Source of the DNA: IMCC26256 sp037146835
GTDB taxonomy: Bacteria; Actinomycetota; Acidimicrobiia; IMCC26256
Direction: 5' to 3'
Length of the DNA: 20,572 nucleotides
NCBI GenBank assembly: GCA_037146835.1
Contig: JBAWWI010000031.1
Coordinates: 1-20,572, forward strand
In this document: positions 1 through 7,523 of the stretch, piece after piece
How positions within the stretch are numbered: position 1 is the stretch's first letter
How the letters are laid out: the number at the start of each line of letters is the position of its first letter
Program-made: the position numbers and the translations under genes
Notes under the pieces: model-generated
What the model was told of the DNA's origin: nothing
Database searches by the model: none
The model's input: only the letters and a program-made list of their open reading frames with translations

Positions 1-191
1 GCCTTAACCTTGCGCTCCGCTCGGATTGTCGCTGGCGCTTCCTCAATCAGCAGAGCATCGAAACCTAGGCCCGAGACAGACTCCAGAATCCAGCGCGCCT
101 CAGAGGCAGGCGACTCCACTCCCCCACCCTTGAGTGATGCGAGTGCTACCCGATGGAGATCGCCCCACGATTTCGGAGCAGCTTCACTCAC
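1..191 (-). CDS. prmC: Release factor glutamine methyltransferase PrmC (HemK), N-terminal part only
   Basis: PrmC methylates the Gln of the GGQ motif of class I release factors in the cytoplasm. Only the first 63 codons lie in the window; the gene runs off the left edge, so the catalytic NPPY motif and SAM-binding fold are not visible. What is seen is the helical N-terminal substrate-binding region: after a GTG start the frame reads SEAAPKSWGDLHRVALASL, and residues 30-41 (SEARWILESVSG) match the family pattern of an acidic/Arg-rich helix ending in a VSG/VTG turn. The start is a GTG overlapping the prfA stop (GTGA, 4 bp), so the two are translationally coupled, and prfA-prmC adjacency is a very common bacterial arrangement. 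The call rests mainly on that context plus the N-terminal pattern. Confidence 0.85.
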   Translation of the reverse strand, partial: MSEAAPKSWGDLHRVALASLKGGGVESPASEARWILESVSGLGFDALLIEEAPATIRAERKVK

Positions 192-1264
192 GGAGTCCCG
201 TGCGCAAGTTGCTCCGCGCGCTCGGCACTAGCAAGCGCATCTACCAATGCATCAAGATCACCTGCGAGCACTGCATCTAACGAGTGCAGCGTGAGGCCTA
301 CTCTGTGATCAGTGACGCGATTCTCTTTGAAGTTATAGGTACGGATCTTCTCCGAGCGACCGCCACCCTTCAATTGGCTCCGGCGCACGGTCGAGAGCTC
401 AGCCTCTCGCTTCTCCTCCTCGATTTGAAGAAGTCGAGCCCTCAAGATCCTCATCGCTTTATCTTTGTTCTGCAGCTGACTCTTCTCGTCTTGGCAGGTA
501 ACAACTAGCCCGGTAGGTTTGTGAGTAAGGCGAACCGCTGAGTCGGTTGTATTGACTGATTGACCACCGGGGCCAGACGACCGATAGACGTCAACGATTA
601 GATCATTCGGGTCGACATGTACATCAACCTCCTCGGCCTCCGGGAGGATGGCCACTGTGGCGGCACTGGTATGAATGCGCCCCTGACTCTCAGTAGCCGG
701 TACACGCTGGACACGATGCGGTCCTGCTTCGTGCTTAAGGCGTGACCAAGCATCGGCCCCCTTCACCATAAATGTCACCTCTCGAAACCCACCCATATCG
801 GAGGCCTGGCTCGATAGCAGTTCGGTCTTCCATCTACGTGCCTCTGCATAGTGCAGGTACATGCTGTAGAGATCCCCGGCCCAGATGTTGCCTTCGTCGC
901 CACCCTCTCCGCCGCGAATCTCGACAATGACATTCTTCCCGTCATTTGGATCCTTGGGGATTAGTAGTTCCTTGAGGTCCTGCTCGAGTACGTCAATGGC
1001 TTTCTCCGAAGCGCCCACTTCTTCGCGCAAGAAATCGCGCATCTCTGGATCTTTCTCAGACTCAAGCATCTCTCGTGCATCGTTAAGGCCCTGCTCGCGC
1101 ACGCGATAAACCCGATATGCCTCAACCACTGGTCTCAGATCTGAAGCACGCCGCCCTGCATCTGCCGCAGCGCGTTGGTCGCCAGATGCGTATAGGTCTG
1201 CGAGTGTCGACTCGAGACGATCTAACTCGGCCTCAAAATCGGCGAGACGATCAAACATGCTCAT
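188..1264 (-). CDS. prfA: Peptide chain release factor 1 (RF1)
   Basis: RF1 reads UAA and UAG stop codons in the ribosomal A site and triggers peptidyl-tRNA hydrolysis. The 358-residue length is normal. The PAT tripeptide that reads the stop codon is at 189-191 within RVPATESQGRIHTS, and the GGQ motif that enters the peptidyl-transferase centre is at 233-235 in SSGPGGQSVNTT. PAT rather than the SPF of RF2 identifies it as RF1. The ATG at 1264 overlaps the stop of the flavin oxidoreductase gene (ATGA), and AGAGG lies 9 bases upstream; a second in-frame ATG at 1258 is a less likely start. It is followed by prmC with another 4-bp overlap, giving a tightly coupled oxidoreductase-prfA-prmC string. 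Confidence 0.98.
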   Translation of the reverse strand: MSMFDRLADFEAELDRLESTLADLYASGDQRAAADAGRRASDLRPVVEAYRVYRVREQGLNDAREMLESEKDPEMRDFLREEVGASEKAIDVLEQDLKELLIPKDPNDGKNVIVEIRGGEGGDEGNIWAGDLYSMYLHYAEARRWKTELLSSQASDMGGFREVTFMVKGADAWSRLKHEAGPHRVQRVPATESQGRIHTSAATVAILPEAEEVDVHVDPNDLIVDVYRSSGPGGQSVNTTDSAVRLTHKPTGLVVTCQDEKSQLQNKDKAMRILRARLLQIEEEKREAELSTVRRSQLKGGGRSEKIRTYNFKENRVTDHRVGLTLHSLDAVLAGDLDALVDALASAERAEQLAHGTP

Positions 1265-2628
1265 TCGAGTAAACCTCTTACATCATCTGAGTTTCCGGAT
1301 GCTGAGGCCTCAGCAACGTTGTCGAGCCACGCATGAAACTCATCGGAGTTCATGCGATCCGCCATAAGGCGTGGGATTGCTGGGAATTCATAATCTGGTG
1401 ATTGGAGCGGCGGATGATCAGATGCTGGTTTGCGCGCCATTACAGCCTCAATAACAGGAGCAAGTCGCAAATCTTTCTTTGCCTGCGCCTCTATCTCGCG
1501 CTCGGCAAACTCAGGCAGCACATCGCGTGCTAGTAGTTCGAGGCTCTCCATGATGTGCTCATGGCGATTCTTCCCAGCCTGAAAACAAAGGATTACCTGA
1601 TCTATTCCACACTCTTCGTAACGTCGCAGGTACTCGCGAACTTGATCTGGCGTACCGATCGCGCCACGCAGGCCCGACTGATCACCTGAGACGACTTTTG
1701 CCCCAAGGCGGTCAGCATTTGCCTCTGCCATCGCGACAGCATCGGGGTCGAAGCCATGTTCGCGTCGGCGATCGCCGTACTCGCTCCAGACATCGGTCAC
1801 GCCTGGCTGGTGGCGCCCGAAGATGTAGTAATGAGCAAGTGAATACCCAAAGAAGTTCGCACCCTCAAGACCACGCGCTAGGGCTACCTGCTCATCCTCG
1901 TGGCACATAAATGTTGTGACACATGCAAGGTTCGGATTTACTGCGTCGCCAATCGGCACCCCTTCCGATGCAAGGGTCGCGTAGTAGTCATCGACCCAGT
2001 GCTTTGCCTCTTCTGGATCGGCAAATGCGAATGCAAGCGCGCCCATTCCATGCTGGGCTGCGAAGTGAATCGTGTCTTTCCGGCTGCATGCGAGCCAGAG
2101 TGGAGGGTGGGGCTTCTGAACGGGCTTCGGCACAACATTGCGAGGCGGCATAGTTACAAACTCGCCAGCGTGCCCAGTGAAGGGCGCCTCTGTCATACAA
2201 CGAACTGCAACGCGTAAGCCCTCTTCCCACATTGCACGCTTCACTTCAGGGTCGATACCAAAACCGCCGAGCTCTGCCTCGCTACTAGATTCTCCGGAGC
2301 CAAAATCAACGCGTCCATTGGAGACAAGGTCGAGAGTTGATAGGCGCTCAGCGATTCTCGCAGGATGGTTATAGGCCGGAGAGGTCTGAATTACTCCATG
2401 CCCAAGGCGCATGCGTTTGGTTCGCTGCGAAGCTGCAGCTAGGAACACCTCAGGCGCACTCGAGTGGCTGTACTCCTCAAGGAAGTGGTGCTCAACCTCC
2501 CAGACATAATCAATACCGATTGAGTCTGCATACTCGATCTGATCTAGCGCCTCTTGGAATAGGCGCTGCTCTGAGCCCTCGTCCCAAGGACGCGGCAATT
2601 GGTGCTCATAGAAAATCCCAAACTTCAT
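1261..2628 (-). CDS. LLM-class (bacterial luciferase-like) flavin-dependent oxidoreductase
   Basis: Member of the luciferase-like monooxygenase superfamily, TIM-barrel enzymes that use FMN (or F420 in some actinobacterial relatives) to oxidise aldehydes and other small organics. With the start used here the protein has 455 residues. Family marks are the N-terminal MKFGIFYEHQ, EHHFLEEYSHSSAPEVFLAA at about 46-65, LGHGVI at 75-80, and HPARIAERLSTLD at 88-100 followed by GRVDFGSG. About 65 C-terminal residues look like an added helical tail. The ATG at 2628 is preferred to an upstream TTG at 2643 because GGAGG (2637-2641) is spaced 8 bases from it and the family motif begins there. Its stop overlaps the prfA start. 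The substrate and the FMN/F420 choice cannot be read from sequence alone. Confidence 0.88.
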   Translation of the reverse strand: MKFGIFYEHQLPRPWDEGSEQRLFQEALDQIEYADSIGIDYVWEVEHHFLEEYSHSSAPEVFLAAASQRTKRMRLGHGVIQTSPAYNHPARIAERLSTLDLVSNGRVDFGSGESSSEAELGGFGIDPEVKRAMWEEGLRVAVRCMTEAPFTGHAGEFVTMPPRNVVPKPVQKPHPPLWLACSRKDTIHFAAQHGMGALAFAFADPEEAKHWVDDYYATLASEGVPIGDAVNPNLACVTTFMCHEDEQVALARGLEGANFFGYSLAHYYIFGRHQPGVTDVWSEYGDRRREHGFDPDAVAMAEANADRLGAKVVSGDQSGLRGAIGTPDQVREYLRRYEECGIDQVILCFQAGKNRHEHIMESLELLARDVLPEFAEREIEAQAKKDLRLAPVIEAVMARKPASDHPPLQSPDYEFPAIPRLMADRMNSDEFHAWLDNVAEASASGNSDDVRGLLE

Positions 2629-2636
2629 CTTCCAAA

Positions 2637-2641
2637 CCTCC
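2637..2641 (-). promoter_or_regulatory. Shine-Dalgarno of the flavin oxidoreductase
   Basis: GGAGG on the minus strand, 8 bases before the ATG at 2628. It is one of the stronger ribosome sites in the window and decides the start codon against the upstream TTG at 2643, which overlaps it. Confidence 0.75.
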
Positions 2642-2670
2642 AAGCCTGGGCGGGTGCAGGCATGTTGAGA

Positions 2671-2689
2671 GTACCCGCCGAGGCGGTAC
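2671..2689 (-). other. Stem-loop just after the DUF1385 stop codon
   Basis: On the minus strand GTACCGCC pairs with GGCGGGTAC (one bulged G, loop TC) and begins directly after the TAG of the DUF1385 gene. No U-tract follows, so it is not a textbook intrinsic terminator. It could slow polymerase, protect a 3' end, or partly separate the oxidoreductase-prfA-prmC string from the rpmE/DUF1385 transcript. The pairing is read directly; the role is inference. Confidence 0.45.
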
Positions 2690-3595
2690 CTAAGCGCTTA
2701 CGCGCGACTCAACTTCGGTGGTCTGTGCTGGAGTGAATACTGCGGTCAGCGCTGCGATGGCGATCTCAATTTGTTCGATGCTTGGCTCTCGAGTTGTGAG
2801 GCGCTGGAGCGTGAGTCCAGGGATCATTAGCGCCCTTACCCAACGACGCTGCATGTTTCGTGCGGAGAAGCGAATCACTTCATATGCGAGCCCAGCTATC
2901 ACTGGTATGAGCACCACTCGGGATGCAATTAAAACAAGCACAGAGGGTCGGCCAACCAGGCTGTACAGGAAGATAGCGATCACAAAGACCGTTAATAAGA
3001 AGTTGGTTCCGCAGCGCACATGCTGAGTTGTAAATTTCTGTGCCTCTTGGGCAGTGAGTTCGACGCCATTCTCATACGCTGCAATCGCCTTGTGCTCAGC
3101 GCCGTGATATTGGAATACTCGATTGATGTCGGGGACCTTGCCGATAAGAGTTAAGTAGCCAAGAAAGAATCCAAGGCTACAGAGACCCTCAATAGCGTGG
3201 AAAGCGAGCGGGGATAATCCGAATGCGGCGGTTAAACCACGAGCGCCGAGCATCGGGATCAAGAGGAAAATCCCTACAAAGAATGCCAGTGCAATCACCA
3301 TGGATACGGCTGTACCGCCTTTGGAGATGCGGTCCTCTTCGGGGGTATTCACCTCGGCCGACCATGTGAGGGACTTCATTCCGAGCGAGAGCGACTCAAT
3401 GAGATTTGCGACACCACGAGCGAGGGGAATTCTCCCCCATGCCTGAGACCAGTTGGCGCACTCGCCTGTCTTAAGTTCGATGCCTCCATCGAGACGACGA
3501 ACTGCAACTGCCCAGATATCTTCTCCGCGCATCATTACGCCATCCATGACGGCCTGACCGCCCATGTAACGCACTGGTTGCGCAGGAGCAGTCAT
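2690..3595 (-). CDS. DUF1385 (YqhQ-family) membrane protein
   Basis: Integral membrane protein of the DUF1385/YqhQ family, function unknown, often encoded between rpmE and prfA. The 301 residues carry the family signatures GGQAVMDGVMMRG at 12-24, RVFQYHGAEHK at 159-169 and RCGTNFL at 194-200, with hydrophobic segments at roughly 95-115, 132-152, 197-216 and 218-240. The His/Glu of YHGAEHK together with the Cys of RCGTN suggest a metal- or substrate-binding site facing the membrane, which is inference. The C-terminal PSIEQIEIAIAAL helix is also typical. It starts 27 bases after the rpmE stop with no clear Shine-Dalgarno, consistent with co-transcription. The chain is complete. Confidence 0.93.
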   Translation of the reverse strand: MTAPAQPVRYMGGQAVMDGVMMRGEDIWAVAVRRLDGGIELKTGECANWSQAWGRIPLARGVANLIESLSLGMKSLTWSAEVNTPEEDRISKGGTAVSMVIALAFFVGIFLLIPMLGARGLTAAFGLSPLAFHAIEGLCSLGFFLGYLTLIGKVPDINRVFQYHGAEHKAIAAYENGVELTAQEAQKFTTQHVRCGTNFLLTVFVIAIFLYSLVGRPSVLVLIASRVVLIPVIAGLAYEVIRFSARNMQRRWVRALMIPGLTLQRLTTREPSIEQIEIAIAALTAVFTPAQTTEVESRVSA

Positions 3596-3622
3596 CGAGA
3601 CACTCGCATGCGGTAGGGAGTC

Positions 3623-3841
3623 CTACTTCTTGGGCTTCTTAGCTGCAGCGGCGTAACGCTTCTGGAAACGCTCGACGCGTCCGCCGGTGTCTACAAGCTT
3701 CTGCTTGCCGGTGTAGAAGGGGTGGCACTCGGCGCATAGCTCAACACGCATTGAGTCGACCACTGAACGGGTCACGAACTCATTGCCACAGGAGCAGTGC
3801 ACTTGGCACTCGCCGTACTTGGGGTGGATGTCAGTCTGCAT
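3623..3841 (-). CDS. rpmE: Large ribosomal subunit protein bL31 (zinc-binding form)
   Basis: A 72-residue protein of the 50S subunit that bridges to the small subunit head. The sequence starts MQTDIHPKYGECQVHC and keeps Cys16, Cys18, Cys36 and Cys39, the zinc-ribbon set of the C+ form, rather than the Cys-lacking paralogue induced on zinc starvation. HPFYTGKQKLVDTGGRVERF is the conserved core. The Lys-rich tail AAAAKKPKK is common. It lies 70 bases after rho; that gap has a short GTGG/CCAC hairpin but no U-tract, so read-through from rho is likely. Zinc-dependent regulation would not be expected from this form. Confidence 0.97.
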   Translation of the reverse strand: MQTDIHPKYGECQVHCSCGNEFVTRSVVDSMRVELCAECHPFYTGKQKLVDTGGRVERFQKRYAAAAKKPKK

Positions 3842-3911
3842 GGTTTTTCCAATCTAACCGGTGGAGCGCCCCACAGTCTTGCCGGGCGCAGAATCGTCTC
3901 AACTCTGGGGA

Positions 3912-5900
3912 TCAACCGCCGCCGGATGGGGCATTGGCGATATCAGCGAGGAATCCGTCATTGCTCTTGGTGGAGCGAAGCTTGTCGAGCAGAAGCTCAA
4001 GCCCGGGGGCCGCAGATCCGTCTCCGGCTAGGGCATTGAGGACCCTGCGGAGTTTCCAGACCTGGTTCAACTGGTCTCTCTCGAAGAGCAACTCCTCATG
4101 GCGAGTACTCGAGGCGTTGACGTCAATGGCCGGGTAGAGGCGACGCTCGGCCAACTTGCGGTCGAGGCGAAGCTCCATGTTTCCGGTTCCCTTGAACTCC
4201 TCGAAGATGACCTCATCCATTCGGCTACCGGTCTCAATGAGAGCGGTCGCAATGATGGTTAGCGATCCACCCTCCTCAACGTTTCGTGCTGCTCCAAAGA
4301 ATCGCTTCGGTGGGTAGAGAGCGGTTGAGTCGACACCACCTGAGAGCACACGCCCTGATGCAGGAGCCGCGAGGTTATAAGCACGCGCTAGACGGGTTAT
4401 TCCGTCGAGCACGATTACTACGTCCTTGCCCAGCTCAACAAGTCGCTTAGCGCGCTCGATTGCTACCTCTGCAACATGTGTGTGCTCGTCAGAGGGTCGG
4501 TCGAATGTGCTTGCAATTACTTCACCGCGAAGCACGTGGCGCTTCATGTCGGTCACTTCTTCGGGGCGCTCATCAACGAGGAGCACCATGAGGTGAACCT
4601 CGGGGTTGTTGCGCTCGATTGAGTAGACAAGCTGCTTAAGGATGGTGGTCTTACCAGCCTTAGGAGGAGAGACAACCAAACCGCGCTGACCCTTACCGAT
4701 AGGCGAGAGAAGGTCGATGATTCGACCAGTCAGAAGCGTTGGTTCATCCTTAATTTCAAGGGTAAGTCGCTCATCTGGGAATAGCGGAGTTAGGTCCTCG
4801 AAGCGAGGGCGTTCTTTCGCATCCTCAGGAGACATACCGTTGATCTCGTCAACGCGAAGCAACGCTGGATACTTCTCATTGCTCGCAGCAGGTCGCGTTG
4901 CGCCCTTGATGTAGTCACCTTTTCGCAGAGAGAAACGGCGAACCTGCGTTGCAGATACATAGGAGTCATTGCGCCCAGGCAAGTAGCCAGTAGCGCGAAG
5001 AAATCCGTATCCCTCGTCGCGAAGATCTAGAAGACCTGCAATCTCAATTGGCTCGCCGGTGAACTCGCCGCGCGGCTCAGCCTGCTCGCGTTCTCCACCG
5101 CGGTCATACCCGCGCGAGTTGCCGCGCTCCGGGCGTTGACCGCCTTGGCCACCTTGACGGCCCTGTCCACCCTGGCGACCTTGACCACCTTGGCGACCTT
5201 GATTGCTCTGTCCGCCCTGATTGCTCTGGCCGCCCTGACCACCCTGTCCACCTTGACTGCCCTCTTCACCCGGGCCGCCTACGCGGTCACGGCCGCGGCG
5301 TCGACGACGTCGGGTGCGATTGGCGTCTGAGTAGGAGCCCTGCTCGTCGCCATCCTCTGAACCACTACCGGTGCCGCCTTGGCTAGCACCGCGAGACTCT
5401 GATCCGGACTCAGTACCACCGCTCGCTCCACTCGTCTGCGGCTCGTTATTCGTCGCCGATGACGTAGGTGTGGAGCCGCGCCTTGGGCGCGGTGCGATCT
5501 CTGGGTCGGTCTCGCTGCCAAGACCGGCGCTAGATGCAATCGCATCCTGCTCGGCGGCTAGCGATGCAATGGACCCGGCCTCTAACTCGGAGGCCCGTTT
5601 TGAACGGATGGCTTTGCGAGGAGCCGCTGAGGTAGCGCTCGGTGCACTCTTCCCATTATCAGCGTTGCTAGACGATGGCTTTGCAGCAGCCGCCTTAGTC
5701 GCGCTGGCCTTCTCAGCCCGGGGAGCCTTGGGCGCTTTTGCATCGCCGTCTCCACCTGCAGCAGAGAGGATCGCGGCTACAAGATCGGCCTTCTTGAGGC
5801 GCGTGACGCCCTTCAAACCAATCGCACCAGCGATGGAGTGGAGTTCTTCACGATCCTTGCCGTCAAGCATCGAACGCTCAATACCCTGCTTCGGACTCAA
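3912..5900 (-). CDS. rho: Transcription termination factor Rho with long low-complexity insertion
   Basis: Hexameric RNA helicase that ends transcription of untranslated RNA. The 662 residues are about 240 more than E. coli Rho. Order: a Rho_N helical domain at about 10-48 (SMLDGKDREELHSIAG), a disordered Ala/Ser/Lys/Gly-rich stretch at 50-190, an Arg run at 197-205, a Gly/Gln/Arg repeat tract at about 213-255, the cold-shock RNA-binding domain at about 285-350 with GYGFLR and YLPGRNDSYVS, and the ATPase core with Walker A PPKAGKTT at 412-419, DERPEEVTDM at 443-452 and Walker B VVIVLDGITRLARAYN at 494-509. A long insertion is typical of actinobacterial Rho and is known there to strengthen RNA binding. 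TTG is taken as start because AGGAG is 6 bases upstream. It follows a 387-bp leader region. Confidence 0.97.
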   Translation of the reverse strand: MSPKQGIERSMLDGKDREELHSIAGAIGLKGVTRLKKADLVAAILSAAGGDGDAKAPKAPRAEKASATKAAAAKPSSSNADNGKSAPSATSAAPRKAIRSKRASELEAGSIASLAAEQDAIASSAGLGSETDPEIAPRPRRGSTPTSSATNNEPQTSGASGGTESGSESRGASQGGTGSGSEDGDEQGSYSDANRTRRRRRRGRDRVGGPGEEGSQGGQGGQGGQSNQGGQSNQGRQGGQGRQGGQGRQGGQGGQRPERGNSRGYDRGGEREQAEPRGEFTGEPIEIAGLLDLRDEGYGFLRATGYLPGRNDSYVSATQVRRFSLRKGDYIKGATRPAASNEKYPALLRVDEINGMSPEDAKERPRFEDLTPLFPDERLTLEIKDEPTLLTGRIIDLLSPIGKGQRGLVVSPPKAGKTTILKQLVYSIERNNPEVHLMVLLVDERPEEVTDMKRHVLRGEVIASTFDRPSDEHTHVAEVAIERAKRLVELGKDVVIVLDGITRLARAYNLAAPASGRVLSGGVDSTALYPPKRFFGAARNVEEGGSLTIIATALIETGSRMDEVIFEEFKGTGNMELRLDRKLAERRLYPAIDVNASSTRHEELLFERDQLNQVWKLRRVLNALAGDGSAAPGLELLLDKLRSTKSNDGFLADIANAPSGGG
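5136..5262 (-). repeat. In-frame 9-nt repeat tract inside rho (Gly-Gly-Gln / Gly-Arg-Gln units)
   Basis: About 14 imperfect units of three codons encode GGQ, GRQ or SNQ (Rho residues about 213-255). The unit length is a multiple of three, so copy-number change keeps the frame. It is coding, not a CRISPR or satellite. Such tracts expand by slippage and are expected to vary between strains. Confidence 0.85.
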
Positions 5901-6287
5901 TATGGGCTCCTAAGGGAACTAACGCAACCTTTGGTTACGTGTGGGGTCACAGCGGGCTACCCATCTTGGCCGAGGCCTCGACTTTTGCAGCCTGAACTGT
6001 GAAGAGAATAAATAGAAAGGGACGAACCGCAGCAATGCCGTGTGTTGAGGTGTGTTTTTTTCGTGGAAGGAATTCCAAGAAGTACTGCGAACCTCTTCGA
6101 CTATCCGCCTCGCCGGTGCCGGATGATCCTGTGATCGGATGATCTAGTCGGAGAGAGGTGCCACATCCGGAGGGAGCGGCGGTTCAGAGTGAATCATACT
6201 CACATCTCGGACCCAAACGCATACCGGCTGCCTTTAAGTGCTCAAACTCTTACCCAAATTAAATGGGTCCCAAGGTCTGGACTATGC
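5901..6287 (-). other. 387-bp gap between apgM and rho: probable rho leader and promoter
   Basis: I see no convincing gene here on either strand. Read on the minus strand it holds, near the rho start, a Shine-Dalgarno AGGAG (5907-5911) and a 7-bp hairpin CGTAACC-AAA-GGTTGCG (5923-5939, one G-U pair), then a perfect 10-bp palindrome CGAGGCCTCG (5971-5980), a seven-base A/T run near 6054-6061, and a direct repeat CGGATGATC (plus-strand reading) at 6120-6128 and 6136-6144. After the apgM stop there is an ACCCA/TGGGT inverted repeat (6252-6268) without a U-tract. A TATGAT hexamer lies near 6195-6200, but no good -35 could be paired with it. The length and the hairpin before the ribosome site fit the autoregulated leaders known for rho in other bacteria; that is inference. 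Confidence 0.5.
5907..5911 (-). promoter_or_regulatory. Shine-Dalgarno that fixes the TTG start of rho
   Basis: AGGAG on the minus strand with a 6-base spacer to the TTG at 5900. It supports the TTG over the internal ATG eleven codons in (SMLDGK). Confidence 0.7.
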
Positions 6288-7469
6288 CTAGGCGAGTGCG
6301 TGGGCGACGAGTCTGCCCATGAGTTCATGGGCAACAACCGGCTCTAGCCCCTCGGTCCCCGACTCGCTGTAGACCCCTCCCGATCCTTCAATCTCGGAGT
6401 CAAAGAGCATGTAGGGAACTGCATCCGACGTGTGGGTTCCGAGGCGGCAAGGAGTTGCGTGGTCGGGCATCAACAGAATCCGGTAAGACCCAAATCGAGG
6501 CAGTGCCTCCGCTAGTGGACCAATGATCTCAGAGTCCCATCGCTCGAGGGCCTCAACCTTCGTGAGCGGCAGTTGCTGATGACCAGCTTCATCCGTTGCC
6601 TCTACATGGAGCATGAAGAAGTCTTGGGTCTCAAGCGAAACGAGACATGCATCTCTCTGAGCGACGTAGTCGTTCTCGAAACCAGCCGAGGCTCCAGGCA
6701 CATCTAGAACCTCGATCCCTGCGAGCACACCTAGTCCGCGCACAAGATCTACTGCGGATGTGAGTCGACCGGTGACACCATAACGATCTGAGAATGAAGG
6801 GAGCGTCGGACTCGTTCCTTGTCCCCATAACCAAATCTGCGTCGCAACAGACCCAACGCGCGAAGCCGCATTAGCAACTACAGCCTGAGATGCATTCATA
6901 AGCGCGTGGAGTTTCTCAGCGGCAGGACCAGTTGGCCAGACGCTTGGCTTGCCGGTTAGATCATGCGGTGGAACACAATCGGAGACAGCCCACTCCCCTG
7001 GCACTACGAGGATATGGCGATACTCAACACCTGGGTAGAAGCGCACACCGTCACGACCGTCGCCAAGCGCTGCGTTGAGCGCATCAATAATCGGGTGGCT
7101 CTGCTCGCTCGATATGTGCCCGGCCGCGAAATCAATCATCGTCCCGCTTGACTCTCCAGCATCGCCGAGAGTTACAAGATTGCATCGGTAGGCAACCTCA
7201 CCTGGCTTCAGTTCAATACCCATAGCAGCAGCCTCGATCGGCGCTCGCCCCGTGTGGAACTCTTTGGGGTCGTAACCAAGAATCGCAAGGTTGCCGACAT
7301 CTGAGCCCGGGGGCATCCCCTCAGGAATAACTGCAGCGCGACCGACCTCAGCACGCGCCGCTAATGCAGCGAGGGCAGGCATGCGCGCAACCTCTAGTGG
7401 AGTTTTCCCACCGAGTTCATCGCAGGCTTCGTCTGCACAACCATCTGGGACAAGAACGACATATTTCAT
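6288..7469 (-). CDS. apgM: ApgM-family (cofactor-independent, archaeal-type) phosphoglycerate mutase or homoserine kinase analogue
   Basis: Alkaline-phosphatase-superfamily phosphomutase, 393 residues. Metal and nucleophile residues are all present: Asp9 in LVPDG, Ser56 in PPGSDVGNLAILGYDP, HVEATDEAGH at 288-297 and PDHATP...THTSDAVPY at 335-353. The family either isomerises 2- and 3-phosphoglycerate or, in some bacteria lacking ThrB, is predicted to act as homoserine kinase analogue. The window has hom and thrC but no thrB, and this gene lies between thrC and rho where thrB usually sits, so the second role is plausible. The ATG at 7469 is preferred to a GTG at 7493 because MKYVVLVPDG is the family N-terminus and TAGCAT sits 7 bases before it, as for a leaderless mRNA. 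Which reaction it catalyses is open. Confidence 0.88.
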   Translation of the reverse strand: MKYVVLVPDGCADEACDELGGKTPLEVARMPALAALAARAEVGRAAVIPEGMPPGSDVGNLAILGYDPKEFHTGRAPIEAAAMGIELKPGEVAYRCNLVTLGDAGESSGTMIDFAAGHISSEQSHPIIDALNAALGDGRDGVRFYPGVEYRHILVVPGEWAVSDCVPPHDLTGKPSVWPTGPAAEKLHALMNASQAVVANAASRVGSVATQIWLWGQGTSPTLPSFSDRYGVTGRLTSAVDLVRGLGVLAGIEVLDVPGASAGFENDYVAQRDACLVSLETQDFFMLHVEATDEAGHQQLPLTKVEALERWDSEIIGPLAEALPRFGSYRILLMPDHATPCRLGTHTSDAVPYMLFDSEIEGSGGVYSESGTEGLEPVVAHELMGRLVAHALA

Positions 7470-7476
7470 TCGATTG

Positions 7477-7482
7477 ATGCTA
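7477..7482 (-). promoter_or_regulatory. Candidate -10 element of apgM (leaderless)
   Basis: TAGCAT on the minus strand fits the actinobacterial TANNNT -10. Seven bases separate it from the ATG at 7469, so transcription would begin at or next to the start codon, and no Shine-Dalgarno is present. No clear -35 was found. Confidence 0.45.
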
Positions 7483-7511
7483 CGCGATACCACACCCCGC
7501 TAGTGATTCGT

Positions 7512-7517
7512 TAGGGT
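7512..7517 (+). promoter_or_regulatory. Candidate -10 element of the sugar dehydrogenase gene
   Basis: TAGGGT, a TANNNT hexamer, ends 6 bases before GTG 7524 and 9 before ATG 7527; there is no Shine-Dalgarno. The divergent apgM start is only 54 bp away, so the two promoters must overlap. No -35 is evident. Confidence 0.4.
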
Positions 7518-7523
7518 TATGGG

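Noticed and set aside
5136..5262. Regularly spaced short repeats that might be a CRISPR-like or satellite array
   Set aside because: The unit is 9 bp with no spacers and stays in the rho reading frame as GGQ/GRQ triplets.
5371..5913. Plus-strand open frame of 180 codons opposite rho
   Set aside because: It mirrors the low-complexity Ala/Ser/Lys coding of rho, has no family features, and lacks a ribosome site.
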